A stretch of 64,000 nt of DNA, taken from positions 68,181,495 to 68,245,494 of the forward strand of contig CP141127.1 in NCBI GenBank assembly GCA_035236585.1. The letters run 5' to 3'. Below, piece by piece: positions 51,401 to 61,140 of this stretch (position 1 is its first letter; the number at the start of each line of letters is the position of its first letter). The notes beneath the pieces were generated by a model. It was not told the origin of the DNA. It did no database searches and worked only from the letters and a program-made list of their open reading frames with translations. The position numbers and the translations under genes are program-made. The DNA comes from Warburgia ugandensis (lineage: Eukaryota; Streptophyta; Magnoliopsida; Canellales; Canellaceae).

Positions 51401-52828
51401 AAATTTCCAAAATATGATCACCTCAGATCTTGAAGATCTTAGAAATTGAACACTTATTTCCAAAATACAGAAAAATACAGAAATAATTTTTAGAAATATT
51501 ATGACTTCATTAGAAATTAGAAATTACAAGCTTTCCATAGCTTCTTTTTTATCTCAATTTGGAGTTCATATGACTCCACATTCTTAAATTGAAGTTTACA
51601 GCCGTTCCTAGGGTCCAGATTTGATCTGGGCCCAGCAGAATTAATCTCTCTCAATTGAGGGTCCAAACCTTACTAGATTTTCTTGAAAATTGTATCCTAG
51701 GGGTTTCTGACCCTTATGGATCAATTGGAATGCTCAGAATTTTCATCTGAGCTCTCTATCACCATAAATTGAAGGCTCTTGTATTTACTTTATTTTTACC
51801 ATTTTTCATTAAAATTAAATTATAGAAAAATAAAAATTACACTAAACCATAATAAATATGTATGGGAAGTAGTTCCACCAACCTGATTAGAGAAAAACAA
51901 TATAATTGATGCCCAATTTGAGAGAATTACCGGTTGATGATAATATAGCCCGATTGTCCACCTTTTTGTGATTTTCTGTTGTTGGAACCGTTGGATCTTG
52001 AAATTGATTTGGGGCTTTTGTATATACTGTAGTATAAGATGTTATGGACGGTGGAATTTATCAGATTCTACCTGGAACGGAGTGCGTAATTGAATTTAGG
52101 TCTCTTGTTCCACTTAGAAAGAGGAGAGAGAAATAGGAAAAATAGAGATTGGGGAGGGATGAATGAGAATTTGGAGCTGAAACTCCATGGAAGATTTGGA
52201 AATTTTGTGTTTAAGGTTGTGAAAATTTTTGGAAAATTTTGGGACATATTTATAACCAAATTTGAATTTTTTATCATTTCTTTTGATAGGATATTTTATT
52301 ACTTTATATATTTTTATTACAAGTGCATTCTCCATTCTCCACTACATTCTCCACTACCATAAATAATGCATTGTGCAATTATTGTTGCTTTTAGAACGTT
52401 GGCCCACTTTGTGGGCCCCACTTTTATGTGAAAAGACGGTTTTTGCCCTTTGAACTCCAAAATTGGAGAATAATACGCAATATTTGTCCGAACTCGGAAT
52501 CGAGCGTACTTAGTGGCGTTGGAATCGTATTTCTAAGTACTTCATGAATATTGAGGTCTTATTTCTTGGATATGGAATATGGGTAAAATTACCATTTTAC
52601 CCCCAAATGGAGAAAATTAAGGAATTTTCATTTTAACTCAGAATTGAACGTACTTAATGTTGTTTCGATCAGTTTTCCAAGTACATCCATAATTTCTATG
52701 TTTTAACTCATGTTATAATCTCCATAAAAAGAGAATTTTCAATAACCTAATATTCCAGCCCAAAATTTCTAAAAATTCAAACTTTATTAATTTGCCTTAA
52801 TAAGTTACAAAAATTCAAGGTCATTACA
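48424..52828 (-). mobile_element. Solo LTR related to element A
   Basis: It starts TGAGACGACCCGGGTTTTTG and ends AAGGTCATTACA. A perfect 5-bp duplication GTAGG lies at 48419-48423 and 52829-52833. Read on the minus strand it begins TGTAATGACCTTGAATTTTT and ends AAAACCCGGGTCGTCTCA, matching the ends of the LTRs of element A. It shares the doubled block and the palindrome (52581-52602), the GATC-rich middle part (50.05-51.4 kb) and the pieces near 48.47-48.85 kb. It is 4405 bp long with no internal region, so it is a solo LTR. Divergence from A is visibly larger than between the two LTRs of A, so it is another subfamily or an older copy. Confidence 0.92.
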
Positions 52829-54431
52829 GTAGGACTGTATGCCACCATGATTGGAGTGATCATTGTTCCATGGTGATGTGGCATGGATTTGTGCATTTTG
52901 GATTGAGGGCCATGTGCCTTGGCTTGGCTTCATTTGTTTTGAGTACATTAGTTTTACAGACTTATTAGATTCTTTAGGACATTACAAATGATTTGAGATC
53001 ACCAACCATTCCTCGTTGATTTTTTATTTCATGTGTATGAGACCAATTTTCACATTTATGAATTTAGTTTGATTCAATGTAGGAAGAAAAATTTGCACTT
53101 ATGAATTGATTGGTTATGCATTGAAAACCATTAACAACTTTTGGTTTTGCCAGATCGAAGATTTGTCAAATGTTGGTTTGCTAAGGACTAGACTTTGAGC
53201 ATATCATATACTCTTTGATCTTATCATCTGACTTTATCTTTTATCAACATCGTATTTTGATGCTTAAACCTAGTGTCTTTGTTATTAGCATTATATTCCA
53301 TGTCGATTATTCCTTAATCGATGGTTTTACCATGGTCAGCTTACTAAGGTGTCAGATTACTTGATCATTATGAGTCACTTTTGCATGATTGTATACTTAT
53401 TTATTCTTGCATATGAAACTACATTGGATTCATGAAGAAAATGATGTTAAATAACTAACTTTACACATGATAATAAGGAAGCTAGATACCTCACTCTTCA
53501 AAAGTTAATTTAACTACCGAATGACAAACAACTTAGACATTTATAAACATTACTTGAATAGTCATGTGTGATTTACTAGCTTGAAGAAGTGTGTACTGTG
53601 AATAAAGGTAGAATGCTTGTGTCTGTTGATGGAAAATGATCATAGTATAAAGTAAATGTGCATTAAAACATAAAATCTTGGAATGCTTAAATCCCCAAGA
53701 AAAGATAAGGCAATAATGATATTCATTGAAATCACGAACAGCATGAAGTTTGTTTAAGTATGATATATTCTTAAAATGAATTGATTTATGTATATCATGA
53801 ACTTCATGGAAAAATAGCTACTTATTCCACCTACACAATTGCAAGCTTTTTGAGAGATTCTAATTGTATACAATGTCTTAGATATGAAGAATTACAATAA
53901 AAAGATGAACAGGTCGAACATGAAAGTAGCTATGGGGTTTGGAATTTTAGAAGATGAAAAATTTCCAATATCTAGATGGTGAGCCGTGCAACCTTAGGTT
54001 AGCTTTCTGATTTAGTAAAGAATGCAAATGTATATTCACTTTTATGTTGTAGATTCATTTGTGTTTAATGGAATATGTTGTGATATGGTTGTGACTGGAG
54101 ATTCTAGGAAGTGATAAGTTTAGTGTATTTATTTTTGAAGCAATGAAATTACTTGAATTGTTTATCTGGTGCCCCGCACACATGCATCATGTGTCTACCT
54201 CCAAAAAACAAAGGAAACTTTTTCAAATTTTCAGCAGAAATAAAACATTCGTTTTACCGTAAAATCCTTGTTTTTGTATAAAAATGATACTCAAAATTTT
54301 GAAGAAAACTTTTAATGAAATTAATTTTTTTGCTGTTTTGTTTTCGAAATCAATTTCAAATAAGGGATATCCCAAATTTCGTAATAGTTTTCAAAAAAGT
54401 ATTTTAAAAACTCGGGGTGTCACAAAAAACA

Positions 54432-56634
54432 TGTTGTAGTTGTAAAATTGCTTGTAAGTTTACGAATCAATGTAGTAATTTGCAAGCAAGAGAGGACAAT
54501 CTCACAAGGAATCTCATAAAAGTTTCAATTGATTAGATCTTATTTAAATCACTTATCTTTAGCCAAAGAGATATGGGTTTTGATTAAACTAGAAATTTAA
54601 ACAACATGTAAAGGGAAACATGCATAAAATTAGAAACACGAATTAAGTAAAACTTTCTAAAAATAAAGAATTTCAATGAAATTAGAACTTCCCTAACTAA
54701 CATGCATTCAATAAAAGAAACTAATGCAAAATTGGAATGAGTAAATCAAGAAAACTTAATGAAATTTGCTAAAAATGAAACTTCCCTAAACTAACCCTTT
54801 CCTAATCCTAAAACTTTTAAAAAACTAAATTAAGAAACATTCTAAAGGTAAACTAAGATGCAAATAACTAAATAAGTAATTCTACGCATGGTTCATGGAG
54901 TTCCACGTATGGTTCATGGAGTAGAATATATGGCTGGAATGCATTAATTGAAAGCTAGCTAACATGTGATCTAACCAAAACAGTTGCTAAGCTATCTAAA
55001 ATGCTAAGTGGGTTCCTAAGGAATCAAGTACTAAGAAAACAACAATATCTAGTCCTAAATCTAAGTGAGAAAAAAGGAAAAGATGAATGCGAAACAACAA
55101 GATTTAAAGCTACTATCCTCTTGGCTGCCACTACTAGAGAAAAGATATCTTTGATCTTAAAGAATTAAGCAAGAAAATTATTAGAAGTGGAAGTAAAGAA
55201 AGAGGAAACAAAGAGAAAATATGTGAATGGAAGTAAGCAACAAGAAAAATAACAAATAAACAATGAAAGCAAGGTACCAACCTAGAATTGAAATGCAAAA
55301 ACCAAAGAAAAAAATGTGGAAGACAAGGAAAGGCAACGAAGGTGTTGAAGTCCAAACCCTAAGAGTATCTCTAAGTTGATGTGCTTGATTTCAAGGAGTT
55401 AGAAGCAACCCCTTTCCATGAATTAGGCATGGACTTCCATGGTGTTATATAGAGTTTTTGCTTTCCAATTTGATAAGATCCTATCCTAGGAAGAAAGGAG
55501 AGAATTACATCTAAAACTCTAGGTAGGAAAATAGGTGGTTGATTGGATATAGAAGATTAAAAGGTAAGGTAAGGTAAGGTGGGTGAGGTGGATTTTCTAA
55601 ATCTAAGAAAAGTAAGGGGGACATGTTGAGTTCTAGCCTATGATGGGGCATGGAATTCCTTTCCTTAAGATAATCACATGATGAGATGGAAAGAAAGTGG
55701 AAAATGGTAAGAATGATGGAGGAAAGAGTTGAGAAGGTGAGGTAGTTGAGTGAGGAATGGAATTAGAAAGTGGAGTAGGTGGAGTGGATAGATTTAAAAG
55801 GGGGGAGGTACCACTTTGCAAGGAAGGTGGCATGGAACTCCTTCCCATCTAAATATGTGATATGGTGTGTAGTAAAGAGAGAGAGAAGAGGGGCAAAAGG
55901 GAGGGAAAGATAAAGATTTTTGATTTGGTTTCTCTCTTGAATAGTCCACCTATGCATGTATATCCTACCATGTTGATTATCACAGATATTCCTTTCTAAT
56001 TATTTATTGAAATTTACTATTTAGCATAGGATAATTACTTCTAAATGTTCTCCAATAATGTGACTCTATGTGGCTTGGTGGCTCATTTTTATGGCTTATT
56101 GCTAAGTCCCTTGGCTTTAAGGCTTGGATGGCTTGGTTTTCTTAGGTTTCCTTATGGACTAGGAAACTTCATATATGGCTCTAACTCTCAGCAAAGATGA
56201 TGGAGATGAATGGATTTTTTCATGGACCATTTTAATCACCTTTGTGTTTCCAATTACTTCCTTGGACTTCATTTTTCTGGCCTTAAGATGATCTTAACCT
56301 TTCATTTAGCTTTGGAATGGTGAAATTTAGGTCTTTGGCCCTCTTTTGATCTTAATCTTCAACTCTTATGTTTCTTGATCTTTGCTATTGGATCATCTTC
56401 TCAACACCTACAAATGAGTAAAAACTCTAATTAAATCATAGAAGATTATTACAATTCACATACTTACTCTGGATTAGCTTCTAACCAAAAAAATATCAAA
56501 CTTTTAGACTATTAGCTTAGAAATGCATGTGTCATGAAATTGCAAATAAAATAAAATAAAATAACAATCCTAGAATAATGCCTATAATTTATAATACATG
56601 GACTACTAATTGGGTACTTTTTAAATATTTATCA
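54432..56634 (-). repeat. Element C 5' LTR
   Basis: The first 40 bases (TGTTGTAGTTGTAAAATTGC onward) align without gaps to the start of 9319-11947, and the end TTTTAAATATTTATCA matches its end. It is somewhat shorter than the 3' copy. On the minus strand it starts TGATAAATATTT. The TSD AATCC follows at 56635-56639 and CACTA transposase coding resumes at once. Confidence 0.88.
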
Positions 56635-56639
56635 AATCC

Positions 56640-57565
56640 CATTTGTAGATATTGTAAGTCATAAATTTTTGGGTTCTACTCTGAAATTGGGTCTCATTTA
56701 GTCTACAAGCTTCCAAGTTGGCCTATCTATTGAATGGCATAAATAGTTATCACCTACTCTCTCCTCGATATGTCATACTAGTTTCTTTGCTATTTCATTA
56801 ATACTAAACATTATTTTAAACCTTGAATAGAGGGAAAATATCATAGGACCTTCGCAGGAATATCTTTCACTTGCCAATCACTTGAATTCTTTTTCAACTT
56901 CCATCTTGAGTGTCCACAAGTTGGGCATGTAGTTTTATCTTTGTGCTCCTTCCTGTATAAGGTATAGTCATTAAGAATGACATGTATCATTTCATACTTT
57001 AACTCTAATGTAGATAGGGTTTTTCTTTTCCTCCCATGTTGACATAGCCAGTTTGTTCTCCTTTGGAAATATTTTACCAATCACTTTCAATAATTCTATA
57101 AAACCTTGATCTAAAAAACCAAATCTCCATTTCAAGTGGTAAAGTTCTACCACTATAGACAACTTGTTATATAATTTGTACATCCAACGTACAATGGCTC
57201 ATCAAATTCCCCAATGTAGTTTGAAATTGTTCAAAGTAGTCCTAGAAGTCATTGTATGCATCTCAAGACATCGATGTAGCTGTATTATCTACAACACTTC
57301 TTACAGTGGCTTCATGGTCATATATACATTTTTCCCTTACCGAGTGCTTATAAGCAATTTCCTCTCCATGCATCAACTCCATTGTAGCACAAATGTTCTC
57401 TCAACTCACCTCCAATAACCTTTTTCAAGTTTCTACATATAGAGCATGGACATCACATCTAATTACAATCACAACCTGCCCTATGTGCAAATTTTATGAA
57501 CTTTTCTATTCCCTCCTCATATTCTCTTGACGATCTTTCACAATCATCCAAGCATATTTGTCCAT
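56640..57565 (-). pseudogene. CACTA transposase (TNPD/TNP2), N-terminal third
   Basis: Read on the minus strand, a Transpos_assoc (PF13963)-like start is at about 57560-57350: SREYEEGIEKFIKFAHRAGC, CPCSICRNLKKVIGGELREH, LCYNGVDAW. Transposase_21 begins with MYKLYNKLSIVVELYHLKWR, then FGFLDQGFIELLKVIGKIFP at 57183-57060. It continues in another frame with TLSTLELKYEMIHVILNDYT, LYRKEHKDKTTCPTCGHSRW (a CxxC zinc-binding pair) and KDIPAKVL to 56841. DRPTWKLVD and LTISTNGI follow at about 56720-56640. One frameshift lies near 57020-57050 and stops occur at about 56.65-56.83 kb. The next residues of the family consensus (NPH..., RRRYSCWP) are found at 9313 and below, across element C. Confidence 0.87.
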
Positions 57566-58019
57566 TTTGTTCGAAAATTGAAGTTAAATGCATGAAAAGA
57601 TTTTCTAGACATGAAAAAAATTAATAACATTGGGCATTTAACTAAATACTTAGTGTGCATAGAAAATGTACATATGTTTGGTATAAACATATATGTTAGA
57701 GGACTTGAATTTCCAAATCTAGGGTTAGGATAAGAAAAAATGATGCAAAACATGACTGATCCATACACATGAATGATCCACACATGGATCCATACACATC
57801 AATGTTCCACACACTGGAAGGAAAAGCTTTAGGAAATGAATTTTGTACCCATAAACATTAAATAAATTAAACATATGATAGAAATAAGAAAGAACACATA
57901 CTCAAACTAATGTCAACAGAGAAAGTACAAGTTTAGGACAAAGCCTACGTAAATCCACCTCAATCTTTGAGTTTTTATCGAAGAAGCCAAGAGTAAAAAT
58001 TTTATAGGTTGAACTTAAC
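57566..58019 (-). other. CACTA 5' non-coding region
   Basis: About 450 bp between the subterminal repeats and the first transposase domain, probably promoter, untranslated leader or first intron. A near-duplicate of CACATGGATC/CATACACATGAATG occurs twice at about 57758-57805. No coding similarity is seen. Confidence 0.5.
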
Positions 58020-58433
58020 ATTACCCTCTTATAAAACACAATATTATAAGATAGTTTTTGAAAACTGTCTTATAATGTCACAAAGAATATAAGGCAATTT
58101 CTGAAAATTTCTTATAATGTATGTTTTATAAAACAGTTTTTGAAAATTGTCTTATAATGTCACACAAAATATAAGACGGTTTTCAAAAAATATGTCATAA
58201 AAAATGTTTATAAGATGGTTTCTAAAAGCTGTCTTATAGTGTCACAAAGAATATAAGACAATTTTCAAGAACCTTCTTATAAAATTTTTTCACAAGATGG
58301 TTTTATTAAGATAGTCTTATAATGTTAAATTTTATAAGGGATTTTTTAGAAACCATCTTTCTTAATTTTTAATAAGTTGGTTGGGTTCAAAATGTCTTCT
58401 AACATCTTATAAAACCCAATTTTAATAGTATTA
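58020..58433. repeat. CACTA right terminus and subterminal palindromic repeats
   Basis: Repeated ATAAGATAGTTTTTGAAAAC and ACTGTCTTATAATGTCACA(A)A words alternate through the region, forming palindromes of about 28 bp separated by AATGTCACAAAGAAT spacers. The motif core here is mostly ATAAGA, whereas at the left end and in the internal array it is mostly ATAGGA. The terminal inverted repeat is at about 58395-58433 and is decayed. Confidence 0.8.
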
Positions 58434-59100
58434 AATGAATGATTTTATCAGGACCATTTTCTAACACAATGACATTGTCTACATAGATTAGAACAAGTAT
58501 GAAGAAGGCCGCACAGGTATATGTAAACAAAGACAAATCTACTTGGGATTGAGAGAAATCATATTGAGAAGAGAAGTGGTGAGTTTATTATACCAATTTC
58601 ATGAAGCTTGTTGTAGACCATACAAAGATTTTCATAGCCAATAGACCCGATGCACCCCTTGTTTGGAAAACCCTTGAGGAATCTTCATGTAAACTCACTC
58701 ATCCATGTCCCCAGTAAGACACATTGTTGGCATCAAGCTAATGTAGTTTCCAGTTGTGAATTGAAGTTGCTACCTATAAGCATCATACTATCACCAATTT
58801 GGCTAAGGGTGCAAATGTCTCATGAAAGTTAACCCCTTCAATTTGAGTGAATCCCTTGAAAACAAGACATACTTTGTATCACCCAGCTTTTTGTAGACCA
58901 CTTGGTGTAGATGGCTCATTTCTTGAGTGGCAAGGGCTCTAAGGTCTAGGTTTAATTTTCTTCCAAGGCTACAATTTATTTTTTCATGGCATCCCACCAA
59001 TGTGTATGTTTTATGGCCTGAGAAAAGCAAGTTGACTCATTGTTGGATGTGATGCTTGCTAGGAAGTGAGCGTTAGAAAATTTATCATAGGAAATATAAT
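58434..59100 (-). pseudogene. Ty1/copia fossil, N-terminal half of RT
   Basis: Minus-strand fragments fit the copia RT: a VLIYVDNVIV segment (the YVDD block) at about 58490-58460, KTHCWHQ-region fragments near 58.7 kb, and CHEKINCSL and LDLRALATQEMSHL at 58.98-58.9 kb corresponding to the 'A...E...L..N.TW.LV.LP' start. Frames shift several times. The rest of RT and RNase H is at 1-600 on the other side of the CACTA element. Confidence 0.7.
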
Positions 59101-59299
59101 GTGTAAGAGGTTATATCCTGGAGTTACCCAAAGGATTAGGTGAGTGGGGTGGTCTAAGAGAGGATGGGAATGCAAATTCATAGCCTACATGTTTCTATGA
59201 AATTTTTATGCTTGTTTCTCAACTACTATATGCCCTAGCAAAGATTGCAAATCTCTATTCTCATTTTGATACACTAAAGTGTTTATAATGTCAAGCAAT

Positions 59300-60110
59300 G
59301 CATCTAAACTAGCATTTGTCTCATAAGAAGCACTTGAATTCCATTCTCATTCTACTTGGTGTCTCAACAAGAGACCAACTAGTGTGCTTGGGCATGGTGG
59401 TGCTTATCAGTTCTTGTGTGCCAAGTGCACTACTTGCTAGACCTAACCCATTTGCAAGTGAAGTATCTTCAACAATGAGGGATCTTGGATGCCTATTATG
59501 TGTGGGCCCACCTATCCTAATGATCTTAAATAAGCCATAGTGAGCACATTCACCCCAACAGGATATTGAGAAATTAGCATGGAACCTCAATGCCCTAGCA
59601 ACCTTCAAAAGATGTCTATGCTTTCTCTCTACAACACCATTTTGCTACGAAGATATGTTTGATGCTCAATACTATGATCATAATAATATTACAACAAATT
59701 TTCATGCTTTCAATCCATTATCAATCAGTAGAATTTTAACTTGGTAATCAAACTGTGTTTTCACCCAAATGCAAAAATACACCAAACAAGAACAAATTTT
59801 TTACTTAAACTTTATAAGGTATACCTAAGTTGATATATTGTAATCATCAATAATGCTTAAAAAGTAATGCTCTCTGGAATGAGAACATGTCTTGTAGGGA
59901 CCCCATATATCACAATGCACTAGATCAAAAAGTGTTGTGGTCTTATTGGTTTGAACTAGAAAAAGTAACCTAATCTGTTTTGCTTTGTAGCAAGCATCAC
60001 AAATAAAACTATTATAAACTACAAATGAACACAAGAAACTTGAAACATGAGGCATCCAATTCACTACTAACTGCCACAAACACCAAAGCCAGAGAACTAC
60101 ATCCTACTAC
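59300..60110 (-). pseudogene. Ty1/copia fossil, integrase
   Basis: At 60079-59830 the minus strand reads FICDACYKAKQIRLLFL, NKTTTLFDLVHCDIWGPYKT and EHYFLSIIDDYN. This matches copia integrase ('C..C..AKQ.RLPF', 'F.L.H.D.WGP..T.S..G..YFL.I.DD.SR'). Further fragments at 59608-59330 include KVARALRFHANFSISCWGEC, which fits the 'ARALRFQA.LPI.FWGEC' motif of the core's end. It is broken at several points. Confidence 0.87.
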
Positions 60111-60339
60111 CTATTGGTCTAGTGTGCCCACCCTCTCCTATTGGTTCTGGGAAGTACAGGCCATCTCAAACTCATCCCACTCCAATCAGCTTCCTTGAGG
60201 TTAACTCTTGTATAACACAAATGTTCTAGTGGAATATTAGAGTTCAATTCCAATCTCTTTTCAATCTATGCACAAATAAAAGATTGTAATTAAATTCTAG
60301 GACACTAAGCAAATGATCTAGAGTTAATTTTTTTTGCTA

Positions 60340-60760
60340 CACCATGCTACCTATAGCATGCATGAGAACCATCTTTTCATTTGGATTGCACACAAATGGT
60401 ATGTTTGGGTATGCTATGCTATCTATCAATAATTTTGGTGTGCAAGTATATTGGTCTATTGCTCCTAAATCAATAATCCAATGTATTGAAGTATTTATCA
60501 TAGCAAAAGGCCAATTTTAACTTTTGAATCCAAAGCATTCATCATGTTTCTCATCAAAGTGAAATAATTCTCACCGTTCTCATCCAAGGGGGTTATGACA
60601 AAAAACAATCATGGGTGGTCTAAAGATTGAAGATGGTAGGGGAAATTAACATACCCAGCTACAAATTGTTGAATGTTGTTCTTGATGGTGATGATTTATC
60701 ACTCGAGTTCTTCTTGTCGGTAGCCATAGAGTGTAATATTTTGTGTGGTGGATAGGCTAG
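60340..60760 (-). pseudogene. Ty1/copia fossil, gag start and protease
   Basis: Close to the primer site the minus strand reads MATDKKNSSDKSSPSRTTFN, a plausible gag start (about 60730). At about 60480-60350 a protease-like segment reads WIIDLGAIDQYTC and NEKMVLMHAIGSM, like the copia 'W..DSGA..H.......' block. Little gag lies between the two, so the element is internally reduced as well as decayed. Confidence 0.65.
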
Positions 60761-60794
60761 TGTTTTAGGCTAATAGAATATAGTTGACAATCTA

Positions 60795-60805
60795 CTTTGA
60801 TACCA
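60795..60805 (-). other. Ty1/copia primer-binding site
   Basis: The minus strand reads TGGTATCAAAG directly after the LTR end. It is a decayed form of TGGTATCAGAGC, the Met-tRNA primer site. Confidence 0.75.
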
Positions 60806-61140
60806 TGAAAAGTAATGTAGGCTGCTTGAGTGTTCTCATTGATGTAGAAGATCAAATATATAATGTACAAGCTTGCTAGTTATAAATCTAAAGATGGTTA
60901 CAATAGATTACAAGGCCAAGATACAGACAATTCCTATATACTACATACTAATTATGGTAATAGAATCACAAGAAAGTAAGAGATAATTATGGAGAAGACT
61001 CTCCAATAATGATAACCAATTCACAAGAGATAATGATGAAGAAAATTATTTCCCAAGTAGTTACCAAATTGTGGGAGATCATTATACAGAAAATTATTTC
61101 CAATAAATTCCTTACCCATTTATTGATTTTAATCCCTCTT
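60806..61140 (-). repeat. Ty1/copia 5' LTR (outer end uncertain)
   Basis: The LTR begins on the plus strand at TGAAAAGTAATG, next to the primer site. The outer boundary is not certain: there is no clear CA with a matching duplication, and the 3' LTR lies outside the window. Repeated phrases GAGATAATTATGGAGAAGA and GAGATAATGATGAAGAAAAT lie at 60980-61050. Confidence 0.5.

Larger units (their letters stand above)
33866..54424 (+). mobile_element. Element B: tandem-array derivative of a gypsy LTR element
   Basis: Eight LTR starts (TGTAACAACCTCAAATTTTG type) lie at 33866, 35620, 37198, 38766, 40360, 41954, 43549 and 45144. The first seven open units of 1754, 1578, 1568, 1594, 1594, 1595 and 1595 bp; the eighth opens one long LTR ending at 54424 (ACTCGGGGTGTCACA). 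Each unit contains an LTR-start segment, a Met-type primer site, about 1.1 kb without gag or pol similarity, and a polypurine tract leading into the next LTR start. AAAAA flanks both outer ends (33861-33865 and 54425-54429), consistent with a single integrated unit inside element C. Net of the solo LTR it holds, B is about 16.1 kb. It has no coding capacity of its own. Confidence 0.85.
45144..54424 (+). repeat. Element B long terminal LTR (about 4.9 kb net), split by a solo LTR
   Basis: It starts TGTAACAACCTCAAATTTTG and ends ACTCGGGGTGTCACA, and contains an inserted solo LTR at 48424-52828. The first 650 bp or so align with the LTR segment of the tandem units, up to the pyrimidine-rich stretch near 45780; sequence after that is not in the units. 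45.9-46.65 kb is a degenerate array of GATC-rich words, and 47.98-48.22 kb holds short repeats of about 60 bp. No gene is seen. Confidence 0.8.
9319..56634 (-). mobile_element. Element C: Ty3/gypsy, Athila/Tat-type LTR retrotransposon (fossil, nested)
   Basis: Two related LTRs (9319-11947 and 54432-56634) bound a minus-strand gag-pol. A perfect 5-bp duplication AATCC lies at 9314-9318 and 56635-56639. Removing the two elements inserted in it (A and B) leaves about 12.8 kb, a typical size for the Athila/Tat branch. The primer site (about 33845-33865, minus) is a decayed form of the Asp-tRNA type TGGCGCCGTTGCC used by this branch. A purine-rich tract abuts the 3' LTR at 11948-11960. The LTRs look roughly 85-90% alike where I compared them by eye, so it is clearly older than A and B. 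It is broken by many changes. It lies within the transposase exon of the CACTA element. Confidence 0.9.
601..58433 (-). mobile_element. CACTA (En/Spm) DNA transposon, with nested insertions
   Basis: The left end begins CACTACTATAGCAAGTGGC. The right end, read on the minus strand, gives an imperfect inverted copy (roughly ACTATTAAAATTGGG, then TTTTATAAGATG), as expected for CACTA terminal inverted repeats. Both ends carry clusters of short palindromic subterminal repeats, and transposase coding lies between on the minus strand. Subtracting the two gypsy insertions (3255-6080 and 9319-56634, plus one TSD copy each) leaves about 7.7 kb, a normal size for an autonomous CACTA element. The right terminus is decayed, so its last few bases and a 3-bp TSD are not certain. 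The element lies in a copia RT gene. Its own genes carry stops and frameshifts, so it is no longer autonomous. Confidence 0.85.

Noticed and set aside
598-58436. A 3-bp target-site duplication for the CACTA element.
   Set aside because: The right terminus is decayed and the candidate triplets do not match cleanly, so none is claimed.
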